Assembly: GCF_900114155.1 (NCBI RefSeq)
Contig: NZ_FOSC01000013.1
Location: 1 to 64,000, forward strand
DNA from: Marinobacter persicus
GTDB lineage: Bacteria; Pseudomonadota; Gammaproteobacteria; Pseudomonadales; Oleiphilaceae
Direction of reading: 5' to 3'
DNA length: 64,000 nucleotides
A model generated the notes under the pieces. That model did no database searches. It saw nothing but the letters and a program-made list of their open reading frames with translations, and had not been told where the DNA came from. The position numbers and the translations under genes are program-made. Positions 1 through 10,020 of the stretch are shown one piece after another. Position 1 is the stretch's first letter. Each line of letters opens with the position of its first letter.

Positions 1-327
1 GTTGAAGGCGCAGATCAGGCGCATGTCCTCGGTGCCACCGTACAGGGTGTGCTTGTCGTGGTTGTCCAGGGCGTAGAGGGTACCGTCGGTAATCTCGTGA
101 ACTTCACCCGTGGCGAGGTCCTTGATGCGCCCGTTACCGGCAACGCAGTAAACGGCTTCCAGGTGGTGCTTGTACCAGAAAGTGTGCTCGGAGCCTGCCT
201 TGATGATGGTTTCGTGGAAGGAAAATCCCATTTCGTCCTTCTTGAGCAGCAGGCGGCGGCTGGTCCACTGCTTGTCGCTGACTTCACGCTCGGTACCAAT
301 GATGTCCTGAACTTTAACGATTTTCAT
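1..327 (-). CDS. ectC: L-ectoine synthase, C-terminus cut by the window edge
   Basis: The minus strand from the ATG at 327 encodes 109 codons of EctC, starting [16 protein letters not shown]. This cupin enzyme cyclises N-gamma-acetyl-diaminobutyrate to ectoine, the last step of osmolyte synthesis in the cytoplasm. Typical family segments are visible: the [20 protein letters not shown] stretch, the metal-region residues around [19 protein letters not shown], and [18 protein letters not shown]. The remaining roughly 20 residues lie beyond the left edge. ectA and ectB would be expected upstream, but the sequence at 328-1175 does not contain them, so ectC here is either detached from the operon or its partners lie elsewhere. 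Identification is firm; the unusual upstream context is noted. Confidence 0.93.
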   Translation of the reverse strand, partial: MKIVKVQDIIGTEREVSDKQWTSRRLLLKKDEMGFSFHETIIKAGSEHTFWYKHHLEAVYCVAGNGRIKDLATGEVHEITDGTLYALDNHDKHTLYGGTEDMRLICAFN

Positions 328-402
328 GGGCGTATCTCATGGTTGGTTGGTCAGAATCGGGTGAAACAACTTTCTAGTATAAACATTAGGCATCTATATA
401 TT

Positions 403-882
403 TCAAGCGGCCCTTTCCTCCCGCCACTGGTCATACCCCTCTAGCGCTTCCCGGCTGTCATTGCCCGGTGTGGCCGCTTCGAACGCCGCCGTGAAGCTGT
501 CAACGTAGAGCTGAGACCGACGTTCCAGAGCGATGGAAAGAAGGTTGACGCCAAACGCCCCGCCGAGCTGGCGCACGAAGTTGATTGCGCCGGAGCCCTG
601 ACCGAGTAGCGCCCTGAGGGCGCCGGCGTTTAAGTTCAGCATAACGAAACCAAGGCCGATACGCCCCAGCATGATCCACTAGGCGAACAGCCAGAACGAG
701 GTATTAGTATCCACGCCGGTCATCAAAAACGATGACACCGCGAAAACCGCGAGCCCGACCATGACCGTGGCATAGGCCGGCGTCTTGTCGGTCAGCCGCC
801 CCGCAATGGGGAAGACCAGGAAGATCGTCTGCATGGCGAGCGGCTGGAGGATGCCGGCCGCGCCGCCTTGCTGCTCGCCCAC
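403..882 (-). pseudogene. DHA2-family (EmrB/QacA-like) MFS exporter, C-terminal remnant with internal stop
   Basis: One minus-strand reading frame runs from about 882 to the TGA at 403, broken by an in-frame TAG at 679-681. Both halves read as the C-terminal membrane half of a 14-TM drug exporter: GILQPLAMQTIFLVFPIAGR, then SFWLFA-stop-WIMLGRIGLGF, then GSGAINFVRQLGGAFGVNLL, which is the conserved late segment of DHA2 proteins. About 300 N-terminal residues are missing and no matching frame continues above 882. The frame stays open on both sides of the stop, which argues for recent decay. Confidence 0.75.
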
Positions 883-1175
883 GCGCCATGCAGCCTGGTG
901 GCCGTCGAGGACCGGTAGTTGTCAAGGAATATGTCGTAGCGTCTTCATCAAGGTCTTCGCCTGCTAGGCCGAGGAGAACGCCCTTTAAAGCGAGGCCGCC
1001 ACGGTGGGTAGGATGGCATCATGGCAAAGGGTCTCCATTTGTTACCGTCGCTTTCAGCAGGGGGCGTTCAAACTGTTCAGTGTGAAATGCGCGAACAGGG
1101 CTTTCAACCCCACTTGGTCTCTCGCGTGATGATCCCCGACTGAAGCGGTGCTGTCATTGCCAATCGCGGTCGTGC
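883..1175. other. Non-coding stretch, no gene recognised
   Basis: About 290 bases between the exporter remnant and the phospholipase D gene. Short open frames exist on both strands but none has a recognisable motif or a convincing ribosome binding site. It may hold degraded 5' sequence of the exporter; nothing else is supportable. Confidence 0.5.
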
Positions 1176-2756
1176 TCACAGCAGCCACTCGATCGGCAGC
1201 AGCGACAGCAGGAATACACCGCTGTTCTTCCAGAAGCCGGTATTGGGCTCGCTGTCATGGCGAACGTGTCTTGTTCCCTGTTGCTCGAGCCAATAGAGTT
1301 GGCCTTTCTCGCTCAGGCGAACCTCGTAGGCGTAAGCGGGGATCCTGTCGTCGAATGCGGCTGCGATGCTTTGCGCCAGCGTCGGGCTATCAATGACGAA
1401 GCCGAGCTCGGTGTTGAGATTGGCTGAACGCGGATCGAAATTGAACGAGCCGATGAATACCCGCTCGCTATCCACCGAGAAGGTCTTGGCATGCAGGCTG
1501 GAGCCGGAGCTGCCGAAAGGTCCGGGGCTCTCGTTGCGCTCAGTACCGTGACCGCTGACAGATGGCAGGCTACGCATTTCATAGAGGATGACGCCAGCTT
1601 CCAGCAGCGCCTTGCGCCGCTTGGCATAGCCGGCGTGCACGGCCACTACATCCGTGGCGTCTAGGGAGTTGGTCAGGATGCGGACCTTGACGCCGCGTCT
1701 GGCCATCGCGCCAAAGGCCTCGGTGCCTGCGGCCGTGGGCACGAAATAAGGCGAGACCAGCGCCACATCCCGGCTCGGCACGCCGATGATTTCTTCGAGT
1801 TGGTGGATCAGCAGCCCGGCTTCTTCACTGTCGCCGAGCCCCTTGGCGGGATCATCGCTGACCATGCGGGTAGTGGCCCACTCCAGGGCCAACTGGCCGG
1901 CCAACAGTTCATCCACGAAACCCGACTGGCGTACGGCAGTCACGTAGGCCGAGGCGGCGGGGTCGCGTTCGACGCTCGACGCACTCGCAGCCAGTCGATC
2001 CAGCCGGCCGCGGTCGGCGGCTGGCAGGATCCGCTCGACAGGATAGGAGGACTCGCTGGCCCAATAGCGGTCGAAGTCGCTGGACACGTCCTCCACCACC
2101 GGGCCGACGGCGATCACGTCCAGATCGGCAAACAGCACGCCTTCGGTCGCCCCGAAATATTCATCGCCGACATTGCGCCCGCCAATGATGGTGGCCTGGT
2201 TATCGGCGGTGAAGGACTTGTTGTGCATGCGCCGGTTAGCCCGCGAGAAATCGGTCAGATAGCCCAACCACTTGGGGCTGCGTACCACAAAGGGATTGAA
2301 CAGCCGCACTTCAATGTTGGGATGCGTAGCCAGGGCGGCCAGTTCGCTGTCCAGGCCGGAAGTACCGTTATCATCGAGCAGCAGGCGGACTCGCACGCCT
2401 CCCTCGGCGGCGGCATGCAAGGCGCCCAGCAACAGAGTGCCGGTGGTGTCGCCCTGCCAGATATAGTACTGGACATCGAGAGTGCGCTCGGCAGCCTGCG
2501 CTAGCAGTACCCGGGCGGCAAAGGCATCGCGTGGGTTCTGTAGCGGCTGGATACCGCTCTTGCCGGGATGTTCTTCCACCCGCGGTGCAATCGCCTGGCC
2601 AAGCTGGGTGGCCCTGGCCTCGTCATCGTCCAGCGCTCTGGAAACGCTGCGACCTTCCAGAGCCGGCAGGGTGGTGCACCCCGCCAACAAGCCAAACAAG
2701 CAGCACAGTAGAGAGAACCGGATCCTCCCGCCGTGCCTTATGCGCCACTTTGTCAT
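1176..2756 (-). CDS. Phospholipase D / cardiolipin synthase-like lipoprotein (ClsC/YmdC type)
   Basis: A 526-residue protein from the ATG at 2756. A GTG at 2807 would add 17 residues ahead of the signal peptide, so the ATG is preferred. An N-terminal hydrophobic stretch ends in a lipobox (LLAGC), so export and lipidation are expected. Two HKD phospholipase D motifs are present: HNKSFTADNQATIIGGRN in the first half and HAKTFSVDSERVFIGSFNFD in the second. The phrase AERTLDVQYYIWQGDTTG and the RLFNPF segment are typical of ClsC-like cardiolipin synthases, which transfer phosphatidyl groups at the membrane. The exact substrate cannot be read from sequence. It stands alone, flanked on both sides by decayed genes. 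Confidence 0.85.
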   Translation of the reverse strand: MTKWRIRHGGRIRFSLLCCLFGLLAGCTTLPALEGRSVSRALDDDEARATQLGQAIAPRVEEHPGKSGIQPLQNPRDAFAARVLLAQAAERTLDVQYYIWQGDTTGTLLLGALHAAAEGGVRVRLLLDDNGTSGLDSELAALATHPNIEVRLFNPFVVRSPKWLGYLTDFSRANRRMHNKSFTADNQATIIGGRNVGDEYFGATEGVLFADLDVIAVGPVVEDVSSDFDRYWASESSYPVERILPAADRGRLDRLAASASSVERDPAASAYVTAVRQSGFVDELLAGQLALEWATTRMVSDDPAKGLGDSEEAGLLIHQLEEIIGVPSRDVALVSPYFVPTAAGTEAFGAMARRGVKVRILTNSLDATDVVAVHAGYAKRRKALLEAGVILYEMRSLPSVSGHGTERNESPGPFGSSGSSLHAKTFSVDSERVFIGSFNFDPRSANLNTELGFVIDSPTLAQSIAAAFDDRIPAYAYEVRLSEKGQLYWLEQQGTRHVRHDSEPNTGFWKNSGVFLLSLLPIEWLL

Positions 2757-2855
2757 CGGGTTCTCGCAGTCGGGCGAGATGTCTAAGGATACAATGATCA
2801 ATTCCACTTCAGGCCATTCTTTGGTACAAGTGAATCATAGCCACATTGACCAGAA

Positions 2856-3011
2856 ATGACCAGGAAGCGGCCGAGTTTCGCTTGGGCTGGGTTTAACGCC
2901 AAGAAAAAGGCAACCCGACGTGAGCGATTTCTGGCCCAGATGGAACAGGTGGTGCGCCCGATTCCCTTCAAGCGGATGCAGGACCGGCATGGCAAGCGCC
3001 CCGAGTTTTAG
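2856..3011 (+). pseudogene. IS5-family transposase, N-terminal scrap
   Basis: An ATG-started frame of 51 codons begins MTRKRPSFAWAGFNAKKK and continues ATRRERFLAQMEQVV, which matches the N-terminal signature of IS5-group transposases (KKK-TRRE-FL-EMEQVVPW). Homology stops abruptly after MEQVV, and the frame ends at a TAG at 3009-3011. No DDE catalytic part follows and no terminal inverted repeats were seen. It is the left scrap of an insertion sequence, truncated by deletion or later insertion. Confidence 0.7.
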
Positions 3012-3237
3012 GACTCAGAAGTCACCTGGTATGTAGCCGATAAGCACGTCAAGCTGTTTAAGGTGCCAGAAGCTCTGTGGTGGCATGGGCCTGATGTACC
3101 TGCGCTGGGTTGTGTCAGCCAGCGGTTAAGCTAACATCTGGAACAAGCTGATTTTTATTCTGCTGGCATTGAGCCTGCTGAGGTCTGGATTTGCAGTATT
3201 GCCAACACCTGGATCAGCCTACCGCTGCTAATTGAGA

Positions 3238-3471
3238 GGTCGCTACCACGCGGTTTACAAGCTGACAGAGGATCGCACGTTCTCGCTGGAGCTTTTGAAC
3301 AATATGCGCTCTACCAATGTACGTCGGTGGAGTTCGGGTACAGTTTCCCGATAGGGGGATACGCTGAAGGGCCTCTTCCAGTGCTACAACGGGTATGGGG
3401 AGAGTCTGATTGGTTATAACGAGCGTATTGAGCGGTTTGGCGTGGAGATTATGCTGAATAACTGGCTCTAG
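3238..3471 (+). pseudogene. Outer-membrane phospholipase A (PldA) C-terminal remnant, frameshifted
   Basis: Three reading frames together give the end of a PldA-type beta-barrel: GRYHAVYKLTEDRTFSLELL, then TSVEFGYSFPIGGY in a second frame, then LKGLFQCYNGYGESLIGYNE and IERFGVEIMLNNWL ending at TAG 3469-3471. The GYGESLIxYN block is the hallmark of the family. At least two frame changes break it. Just upstream (about 3141-3200) a hydrophobic run, NKLIFILLALSLLRSGFA, could be a displaced signal peptide but lacks an ATG. Not functional. Confidence 0.65.
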
Positions 3472-3514
3472 GAGTCTGCCCGACGCAACCCCACGCTACC
3501 ATGCGTCAGGTCCG

Positions 3515-4636
3515 TCAGGCCATGGTGCTGAGTGTTCGCCGGAAGCGGGTCAGGGCCAAGCCAAAAAGGGTACTCCCGATAACGGCGATGGCCAGAAATT
3601 GCGGCCACACGGTGGCGAGGCCCGCGCCACGGTAGAGAATAGCCTGGGCCAGCATTACAAAGTGGGTGTTGGGCGCCGCGAGCATGATGTACTGGACGGC
3701 CTCCGGCATGCTCTCGCGCGGCGTCGAGCCCCCGGAGAGCATCTGCAGCGGCAGCAGCACCAGCATCAGCAGCAAGGCGAACTGCGGCATGGACCGGGCG
3801 ACGGTGCCGAGGAAGATGCCCATTGAGGTGGTCGCGAACAGATGCAGCGCAGTCCCGACCAGGAACAACGCGAGCGAGCCTTCGATCGGCACGGACAACC
3901 AACCCTGCACCACCGCAGTCAGTGCGAAGGCGGTGGCGGCAAGGACGACCAGCGCCATCGCCCATACCTTGCTGCTCATGATCTCGAAAGGCGTGACCGG
4001 CATGACCAGCAGATGCTCGACGGTGCCGTGCTCGCGCTCGCGTATCAGTGCCGCGCCGGTGAGGACGATGGAGAGCATGGTCACGTTATTGATGACCTGC
4101 ATGATCGCGCCGAACCATGACTTGTTGAGCTGGGGATTGAAGCGCACCCGCAGTGCCAGATCGACCGGCAACTCCGGAACTTCACGATAACGCTGCACAA
4201 AGGTGCGTACCTCATCGCTCACAATGGCCTGGATATAGCCGCTGCCGGTAAACGCCTGGCTCATGCGAGTGGCATCGACGTTGAGCTGGACCGTGGGCCG
4301 CTGCCCTGCCAGCAGGTCACGCTGGAAGTTGGGCGGGATGTCGAGGGCGAAGGTGTCGAGGCCGGCATCCATGCGGGCGTCCATCTCGGCCTGGTCGATC
4401 ACCTCGGGGAGAACAAAGTACGGCGGATAAAAGGCGCTGACGATACGCCAGGACAGTGGCGAGCGATCCTCGTTCACCACCGCGATCGGCGCCTTGTTGA
4501 GGGTCTCCGGCATAGCCGTGGCCGCCGTGTAGACGGAAACGGTGAAGGCGTAGACGATCAGCACCAGCATGATCGGGTCGCGGACCAGGCTGCGCAGCTC
4601 CTTGACACCGAGATGGCAAATATTGGCAAGGCGCAT
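3515..4636 (-). CDS. yhhJ: ABC-2 type permease, YhhJ-like
   Basis: A 373-residue membrane protein with one N-terminal TM segment (IMLVLIVYAFTVSVYTA), a long periplasmic domain, and five to six TM helices in the C-terminal half, as in ABC-2 permeases. The segment ALIREREHGTVEHLLVMPVT is the conserved cytoplasmic loop of the family. It is the last gene of a three-gene minus-strand operon; its start lies 3 bases after the stop of the ATPase-permease gene. The order membrane fusion protein, double ATPase-permease, permease matches yhiI-rbbA-yhhJ of enterobacteria. The cargo is unknown; such systems are usually assigned to export of drugs or other small molecules. Confidence 0.85.
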   Translation of the reverse strand: MRLANICHLGVKELRSLVRDPIMLVLIVYAFTVSVYTAATAMPETLNKAPIAVVNEDRSPLSWRIVSAFYPPYFVLPEVIDQAEMDARMDAGLDTFALDIPPNFQRDLLAGQRPTVQLNVDATRMSQAFTGSGYIQAIVSDEVRTFVQRYREVPELPVDLALRVRFNPQLNKSWFGAIMQVINNVTMLSIVLTGAALIREREHGTVEHLLVMPVTPFEIMSSKVWAMALVVLAATAFALTAVVQGWLSVPIEGSLALFLVGTALHLFATTSMGIFLGTVARSMPQFALLLMLVLLPLQMLSGGSTPRESMPEAVQYIMLAAPNTHFVMLAQAILYRGAGLATVWPQFLAIAVIGSTLFGLALTRFRRTLSTMA

Positions 4637-4639
4637 GGA

Positions 4640-7417
4640 CTATCGCTCCTGTTTTTTGAGCAGCGCGGCGGACAGCCCGATCAGGACCGGTAAGGCCAGC
4701 GCCAGCGGGAGAAAGGCGGCATGAAGGTCAGAGAAGTTGAGGGCCTTCGAGAAGGTGCCGCGCGCGATCGTCAGGAAATGCGTGGTCGGGTAGATCTCGC
4801 CGATCAGCCGGCCCACCCCTTCCAGGGACGAGACCGGGTCGATCATGCCGGAGAAATTCGCCGCCGGCAGGATGGTGAGCACCGCCGTGCCGAAGATCGC
4901 CGCAATCTGGCTGCGCATGAAGGTGGAGATCAGCAGCCCCACGGCCGTGGCGGCACCAACATAGAGCAGCGCACCCGCCGCCAGCGTCAGGAAGCTGCCC
5001 TTCAGCGGCACGCCGAAGACGGTCACCGCCAGCAGCGTGAGCAGCAGAAAGCTCAGGAAGGACAGGACCACGTAAGGGAACTGCTTGCCGATCAGAAATT
5101 CGAGCCGCGTGGTCGGCGTGACGTAGAAGTTGGTGATCGAGCCGAGTTCCTTCTCGCGCACCACGCTGAGCGCCGCAAGCATGGCCGGGATCAGCATGAG
5201 CAGCAGCGGGATCACCGCCGGTACCATCGCCACCAGGCTCTTGACGTCCGGGTTATAGCGGAACCGGGTCTCGATATTGACGAGCCCCGCCACAGCCTCG
5301 CCGTAGCCGGCCTCGCGCGCCCTGGTCGCCAGCCAGTGGGCGTGAATTCCCTGCACATAGCCGCGGACGGTCTCGCCCCGTGTCGGCATGGCGCCGTCGA
5401 TCCAGGCGCCGATCTCGACCCGCCGGCCCCGGGCGATGTCGCGCGCGAAGCCCGGCGGGATCTCGATCGCCAGACTGATGTCGCCTTCGCGCATTCGCCG
5501 GTCAAGATCGGCATAATCGGTGATCGGCGGCCGCTCGACGAAGTACCGGGAGCCGCTGAGGTTGAGCGTATAGTCGCGGCTGACGGTGGTCTGGTCGCGA
5601 TCCAGCACCGCAAAGGTGAGATCCTCAACATCGAGGCTGATCCCATAGCCCATCACGAACATGAGGATGACGCTGCCGAGCAGCGCCAGCGTTAGCCGGA
5701 TGGGATCGCGGCGCAGCTCCAACCCTTCACGCCGGGCGTGGCTGATCATGCGCCGGGGATCGAACATGCGCCGCCAGCCCTGAGGTTCGCGATGACCTCC
5801 CGACGCGTTAACCGTATCGAGCGACGCTGTTTGCTCCTCTCCCGCTTCGCCCTCCCCCGACGCCTCCTCCAGATGCGCGACGAATGCCTCTTCCAGGGTC
5901 TCTGCGCCCCGCTGCTGTACGATATTCGCCGGCGTATCGGTAACCAGCACCCGGCCCGCATGCATCAGCGAGATGCGGTCGCAGCGCTCAGCCTCGTTCA
6001 TGAAGTGGGTGGAGATGAAGATGGTCACCCCGTCACGGCGCGACAGCTCGACCAGCCTGCGCCAGAAAGCGTCGCGCGCCACCGGGTCGACACCTGAGGT
6101 AGGCTCGTCGAGGATCAGCATCTCGGGCTTGTGGATCATGGCCACCGCCAGCGACAGGCGCTGGCGAATGCCCAGTGGCAGCTTGTCCGGCAGGGTGTCG
6201 ATCACCGTGGCCAGATCGAATCGCTCGACCATCTCGTCCGCCCGCCCTGGAATCTCGGCGGCGGGCACGTGGAACAGCCGGGCGTGCAGCTCCAGGTTCT
6301 GACGCACCGTCAGCTCGGTATACAGCGAGAAGGACTGCGACATGTAGCCGACGCGGCGACGGGTCGCGAGGTCGTGCGGGTCCACCTCGTGTCCGAACAG
6401 CCAGGCCCGGCCTTCACTCGGCGGCAGAAGGCCGGTCAGCATCTTCATGGTCGTGGTCTTGCCGCAGCCGTTGGAGCCGAGAAAACCGAAGATCTCACCC
6501 CGTGGGACACGCAGGTTCACATGATCGACCGCGGTGAACTCGCCGAAGCGCATGGTCAGATCCCGGGCCTCGATGGCGGCATCGCCATCGTCTTCCGGCC
6601 GCGGCGGAATCTCAACGGCCCGATAATCCCGGCGCTTGTCTTCCGGCAGCAGCCGGATGAAGGCTGCCTCCAGCGACTCCGCTCCCGTGCTGTGCAGCAG
6701 GCCTTCGGGCGTGTCGCTGGCCAGCACCCGCCCATCGTCCATCGCCGCGAGCCAGTCGAAACGTGCCGCCTCCTCCATATAGGCGGTGGCCACCAGCACA
6801 CTCATGCCGGGCCGGGAACGACGGATGCCGGCGATCAACTCCCAGAACTGGCGTCGTGAGAGGGGGTCGACACCGGTGGTCGGCTCGTCGAGGATGAGCA
6901 GGTCCGGGTCGTGGATCAGCGCGCAGCAGAGGCCGAGCTTCTGCTTCATCCCGCCGGATAGCTTGCCCGCCGCCCGATCGAGAAACGGCCTGAGCCCTGT
7001 GGCCCCGGTCAGCGCATCAATGCGGCGCGCCCGTTCGCCGCCGTCATGCCCAAACAGGCGCCCGAAGAAGTCGAGGTTCTCGGACACCGTGAGTGTCGGA
7101 TAGAGGTTCCGCCCCAGGCCCTGCGGCATGTAGGCGATGCGCGGGCCGACTCCGCGGCGATGGTGCGCATCAGCCATGTCGCCGCCGAGCACCGCGACCT
7201 GTCCCGTCTGGACCGCGCGGGCGCCGGCGACCAGCGCCAGCAGGCTCGACTTGCCGACCCCGTCCGGGCCGATCAGCCCGGCCATGCAGCCCGCCGGGAT
7301 ATCGATGGTAACCTCGTCGAGCGCACGCACCTTGCCGTAGCGCAGGGACACATCCCGCAGGCGGGCAACCGGCGCGCCCCCGCCATCCTCGATCTGTGCA
7401 TGCACATCACGGCTCAC
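4640..7417 (-). CDS. rbbA: Double ATP-binding / ABC-2 permease fusion, RbbA-like
   Basis: A 925-residue three-part protein starting at GTG 7417, overlapping the stop of the upstream gene (GTGA). The first ATPase domain (about residues 17-240) has Walker [10 protein letters not shown] near residue 50, signature [11 protein letters not shown] and Walker [14 protein letters not shown]. The second (about 283-510) has GSNGCGKTT, the divergent signature [24 protein letters not shown] and the switch histidine in FISTHFMNE. The first domain carries Tyr at that switch position (VATAYMEEA), as I recall for RbbA homologues. A permease domain (about 560-925) follows, with the [15 protein letters not shown] loop. 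E. coli RbbA was described as ribosome-associated; the operon context here suggests export. Confidence 0.87.
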   Translation of the reverse strand: MSRDVHAQIEDGGGAPVARLRDVSLRYGKVRALDEVTIDIPAGCMAGLIGPDGVGKSSLLALVAGARAVQTGQVAVLGGDMADAHHRRGVGPRIAYMPQGLGRNLYPTLTVSENLDFFGRLFGHDGGERARRIDALTGATGLRPFLDRAAGKLSGGMKQKLGLCCALIHDPDLLILDEPTTGVDPLSRRQFWELIAGIRRSRPGMSVLVATAYMEEAARFDWLAAMDDGRVLASDTPEGLLHSTGAESLEAAFIRLLPEDKRRDYRAVEIPPRPEDDGDAAIEARDLTMRFGEFTAVDHVNLRVPRGEIFGFLGSNGCGKTTTMKMLTGLLPPSEGRAWLFGHEVDPHDLATRRRVGYMSQSFSLYTELTVRQNLELHARLFHVPAAEIPGRADEMVERFDLATVIDTLPDKLPLGIRQRLSLAVAMIHKPEMLILDEPTSGVDPVARDAFWRRLVELSRRDGVTIFISTHFMNEAERCDRISLMHAGRVLVTDTPANIVQQRGAETLEEAFVAHLEEASGEGEAGEEQTASLDTVNASGGHREPQGWRRMFDPRRMISHARREGLELRRDPIRLTLALLGSVILMFVMGYGISLDVEDLTFAVLDRDQTTVSRDYTLNLSGSRYFVERPPITDYADLDRRMREGDISLAIEIPPGFARDIARGRRVEIGAWIDGAMPTRGETVRGYVQGIHAHWLATRAREAGYGEAVAGLVNIETRFRYNPDVKSLVAMVPAVIPLLLMLIPAMLAALSVVREKELGSITNFYVTPTTRLEFLIGKQFPYVVLSFLSFLLLTLLAVTVFGVPLKGSFLTLAAGALLYVGAATAVGLLISTFMRSQIAAIFGTAVLTILPAANFSGMIDPVSSLEGVGRLIGEIYPTTHFLTIARGTFSKALNFSDLHAAFLPLALALPVLIGLSAALLKKQER

Positions 7418-8484
7418 TGCGGCAGTCTCGTCTGCAGTTCAGGCGGCCAATCCACCCGCGGGTCGAGCTGCACATAGGCCATGCCCGGCAGGCCGGTCTT
7501 GACCTGGAGGAGGTGCTCCCTGAGCAGGTCCGGGGCGATCCGCGCCTTGATGCGGAACATCAGCTTCTGGCGCTCTTCTTGCGTCTCCACCGTCTTGGGT
7601 GTGAACTGCGCGACGTCCGCGACGAAGGAGATTTCGGTCGGGATCACGTATTGCGGGGCGGCGTCGAGCACGAGCCGCGCCTCGGCCCCGAGTGCGATCC
7701 GCCCGGCCTGTTCCGTCGGCAGGAAGAATGTCATGTACACATCGGTGAGATCGACCATGTTCAGTACCACGCCGCCCGGGGAGAGGACTTCGCCAGGCTG
7801 GGCGACGCGGTACTGGACACGCCCGTCACGCGGCGATTTCAGTACGCTGTCGTCGATATCCGCCTGAATGCGCTGGAGGGTGGCCCGCGCCGCCTCTACC
7901 GAGGCCTCCGCAGCAATGACATCCGACCTGGCCCGCCCTATGGCGGCTTGCGCGGCCGCCGCCTGCGCCTCCGCGGCACCGACCGCAGCCTTCGCCGCCG
8001 CGGCCGCGGCACGGTCGTCATCGAGCTGCGCCTCGGAGGCGGCATTTTTTGAGGCGAGCTCCCGGGTGCGGGCAAGCCGTTTTTGCGCGGCGTCGAGCTC
8101 GGCCTTCCTCTGGGCTATAAACGCCTCGGCGGCCTGCTTCTCGGCCTCGCGCTGGGTCACCAGGCTTTGCGCGGTCTCGATGCCGATGAGCGCCCGTTGC
8201 AACTGCGCCTCGGCCTCCCGGAGCTGCGCCTCCAGGACGGCCGTGTCCATTTTCGCCAAGACCTGGCCGGCGCGGACGAAGTCGCCCTCGTTGACCAGGA
8301 TCTCCCGGATCCGGCCTGCGGTCCTGGCCGCGATATCGATCTCGACCGCCTCGATCCGGCCGTTTCCGGCGGCGAATCCGTCGGGCAAGTCCTGCGGTTG
8401 AAAATGCCACCAAGCCCAAACGCCCAGCGCAATGACAATCGCAGCGGCGACGCCTCGAATACCTGCTTTCATGAATTTTTTCAC
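7414..8484 (-). CDS. yhiI: HlyD-family membrane fusion protein, YhiI-like
   Basis: A 356-residue periplasmic adaptor. One TM anchor (about residues 10-28) is followed by a lipoyl/barrel half ([35 protein letters not shown]), a long alanine-rich coiled-coil hairpin (about residues 85-210) and the second lipoyl half ([20 protein letters not shown]). It is the first gene of the minus-strand exporter operon and shares its last bases with the start of rbbA. It should link the inner-membrane ABC exporter to an outer-membrane channel; no TolC-like gene is present here. The promoter would lie in the AT-rich gap at 8485-8800. Confidence 0.88.
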   Translation of the reverse strand: MKKFMKAGIRGVAAAIVIALGVWAWWHFQPQDLPDGFAAGNGRIEAVEIDIAARTAGRIREILVNEGDFVRAGQVLAKMDTAVLEAQLREAEAQLQRALIGIETAQSLVTQREAEKQAAEAFIAQRKAELDAAQKRLARTRELASKNAASEAQLDDDRAAAAAAKAAVGAAEAQAAAAQAAIGRARSDVIAAEASVEAARATLQRIQADIDDSVLKSPRDGRVQYRVAQPGEVLSPGGVVLNMVDLTDVYMTFFLPTEQAGRIALGAEARLVLDAAPQYVIPTEISFVADVAQFTPKTVETQEERQKLMFRIKARIAPDLLREHLLQVKTGLPGMAYVQLDPRVDWPPELQTRLPQ

Positions 8485-8673
8485 GTCTTGGATTGCTCCA
8501 CGCCAGTTGGCTCACTCATTCTTGACCATTGAATTCAGGCTGAGCGCGATCTTTGTAGACCCACATCTTAAGCTATACCTTACGCACGAATCACAGCAAT
8601 TAGGCTGACCCACATCATTTTAACAAATCTCCGGGCGAGATTCCCAGTTTCCCTATTATCCCAGTTTATAATC

Positions 8674-8760
8674 ATGGGTAGTAACTACGCGGACTGCTCA
8701 GAGATAGAGTTTCTATCCATGGGTAGTAAAATGGGTAGTATTGAGCGGCGATGGCTGTGA
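8674..8760 (+). other. Short open frame with three in-frame ATGGGTAGTA repeats
   Basis: The decamer ATGGGTAGTA occurs at 8674, 8719 and 8731, always in the same frame, so the 28-codon frame begins MGSNYADC and contains MGSKMGSIERRWL before TGA. There is no strong ribosome binding site before any of the three ATGs. It could be a very short peptide gene, a cluster of protein-binding sites at an island end, or chance. It lies between the exporter operon and the yicC fragment, in the most AT-rich part of the region. Confidence 0.35.
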
Positions 8761-8806
8761 AAAATACACCAAGTAACTGTTTATAAATGCTTTTTAATTT
8801 TTATTC

Positions 8807-8833
8807 GTCGAGCAGGTGCAGAACCTGGAATGA
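8807..8833 (+). pseudogene. 3'-terminal codons of yicC, probable attachment-site remnant
   Basis: The bases directly upstream of gmk read V-EQVQNLE-stop, matching the conserved C-terminus of YicC (E. coli ends EQMREQIQNIE). Similarity begins at GAGCAG (8810); the sequence to its left is unrelated AT-rich DNA. yicC normally precedes gmk in gammaproteobacteria. The yicC 3' end is a known integration site of SXT-mobilised genomic islands (MGIVflInd1 type), so this looks like the right end of an integrated element or its scar. Confidence 0.6.
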
Positions 8834-8868
8834 CCGCAGGCCGGGATGCGAACCCGGGGCAAAGCCCG

Positions 8869-8874
8869 TATAAT
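8869..8874 (+). promoter_or_regulatory. Probable gmk promoter -10 element
   Basis: A perfect TATAAT lies 33 bases before the gmk start codon, just after a small hairpin (CCGGG-7 nt-CCCGG at 8841-8857). No good -35 box is seen 16-18 bases upstream. Because it lies to the right of the yicC fragment, gmk keeps its own promoter despite the insertion. Confidence 0.45.
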
Positions 8875-8888
8875 CGCGCGTTTTCTGA

Positions 8889-9539
<651 letters not shown>

Positions 9540-9639
9540 CCGGAGCCTTTTCCTGGACCGGTTTTCTGTATACAAAGTGAGCCGCGGGTATTACACTACG
9601 CGGTCTTTCATCAGTGTTTGTTGAGTTTCGGGGAACATA

Positions 9640-9852
9640 ATGGCACGAGTTACCGTTGAAGATTGTCTGGAAAACGTTGATAACCGCTTTCAGCTGGTTA
9701 TGCTGGCCACCAAGCGCGCCCGCCAGATTTCCACCAAAGGTGCCGAGCCGATGGTGCCGGAAGAAAATGATAAGCCGACAGTCATCGCGCTGCGTGAAAT
9801 TGCCGAAGGCAAGATCACCCGCGATCTGCTGACCGAGCAGGAAGAAGATTAA
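9640..9852 (+). CDS. rpoZ: RNA polymerase omega subunit
   Basis: A 70-residue protein starting [20 protein letters not shown], the invariant N-terminus of omega. Omega helps assemble beta-prime into RNA polymerase and forms part of a ppGpp site. It is somewhat shorter than the 91-residue E. coli protein because the acidic C-terminal tail is reduced to LLTEQEED. It lies 100 bases after gmk and is followed by a clear terminator before spoT. Confidence 0.96.
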   Translation: MARVTVEDCLENVDNRFQLVMLATKRARQISTKGAEPMVPEENDKPTVIALREIAEGKITRDLLTEQEED

Positions 9853-9957
9853 AGCAGTGCGCCTGCGCCCGGCCTGAAGCGGGAGCGTGGGAAAAGCATT
9901 GAAATATCCCTCCGCAGTTTATAGTGTATTCTATAGTAACCTGCCGGAAGGACACGG

Positions 9958-9988
9958 AAAGCCCGGATGCATGCATTCGGGCTTTTTT
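9958..9988 (+). terminator. Rho-independent terminator after rpoZ
   Basis: AAAGCCCG pairs with CGGGCTTT around a self-complementary ATGCATGCAT centre, followed by six T. It overlaps a possible upstream ATG for spoT at 9967, which is a reason to prefer the later GTG start for that gene. Confidence 0.85.
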
Positions 9989-10020
9989 CGTTCCGGCGTT
10001 CAGAGATTGACGGAGGCGCG

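Noticed and set aside
8839..8867. A tRNA T-arm-like hairpin (CCGGG-7-CCCGG) on the minus strand upstream of gmk
   Set aside because: Loop position 58 is C instead of A and no acceptor, D or anticodon arms can be built around it.
9899..9930. A promoter for spoT (TTGAAA with TATAGT)
   Set aside because: The spacing between the two boxes is 15 bases and they lie before the rpoZ terminator, so it is not convincing.
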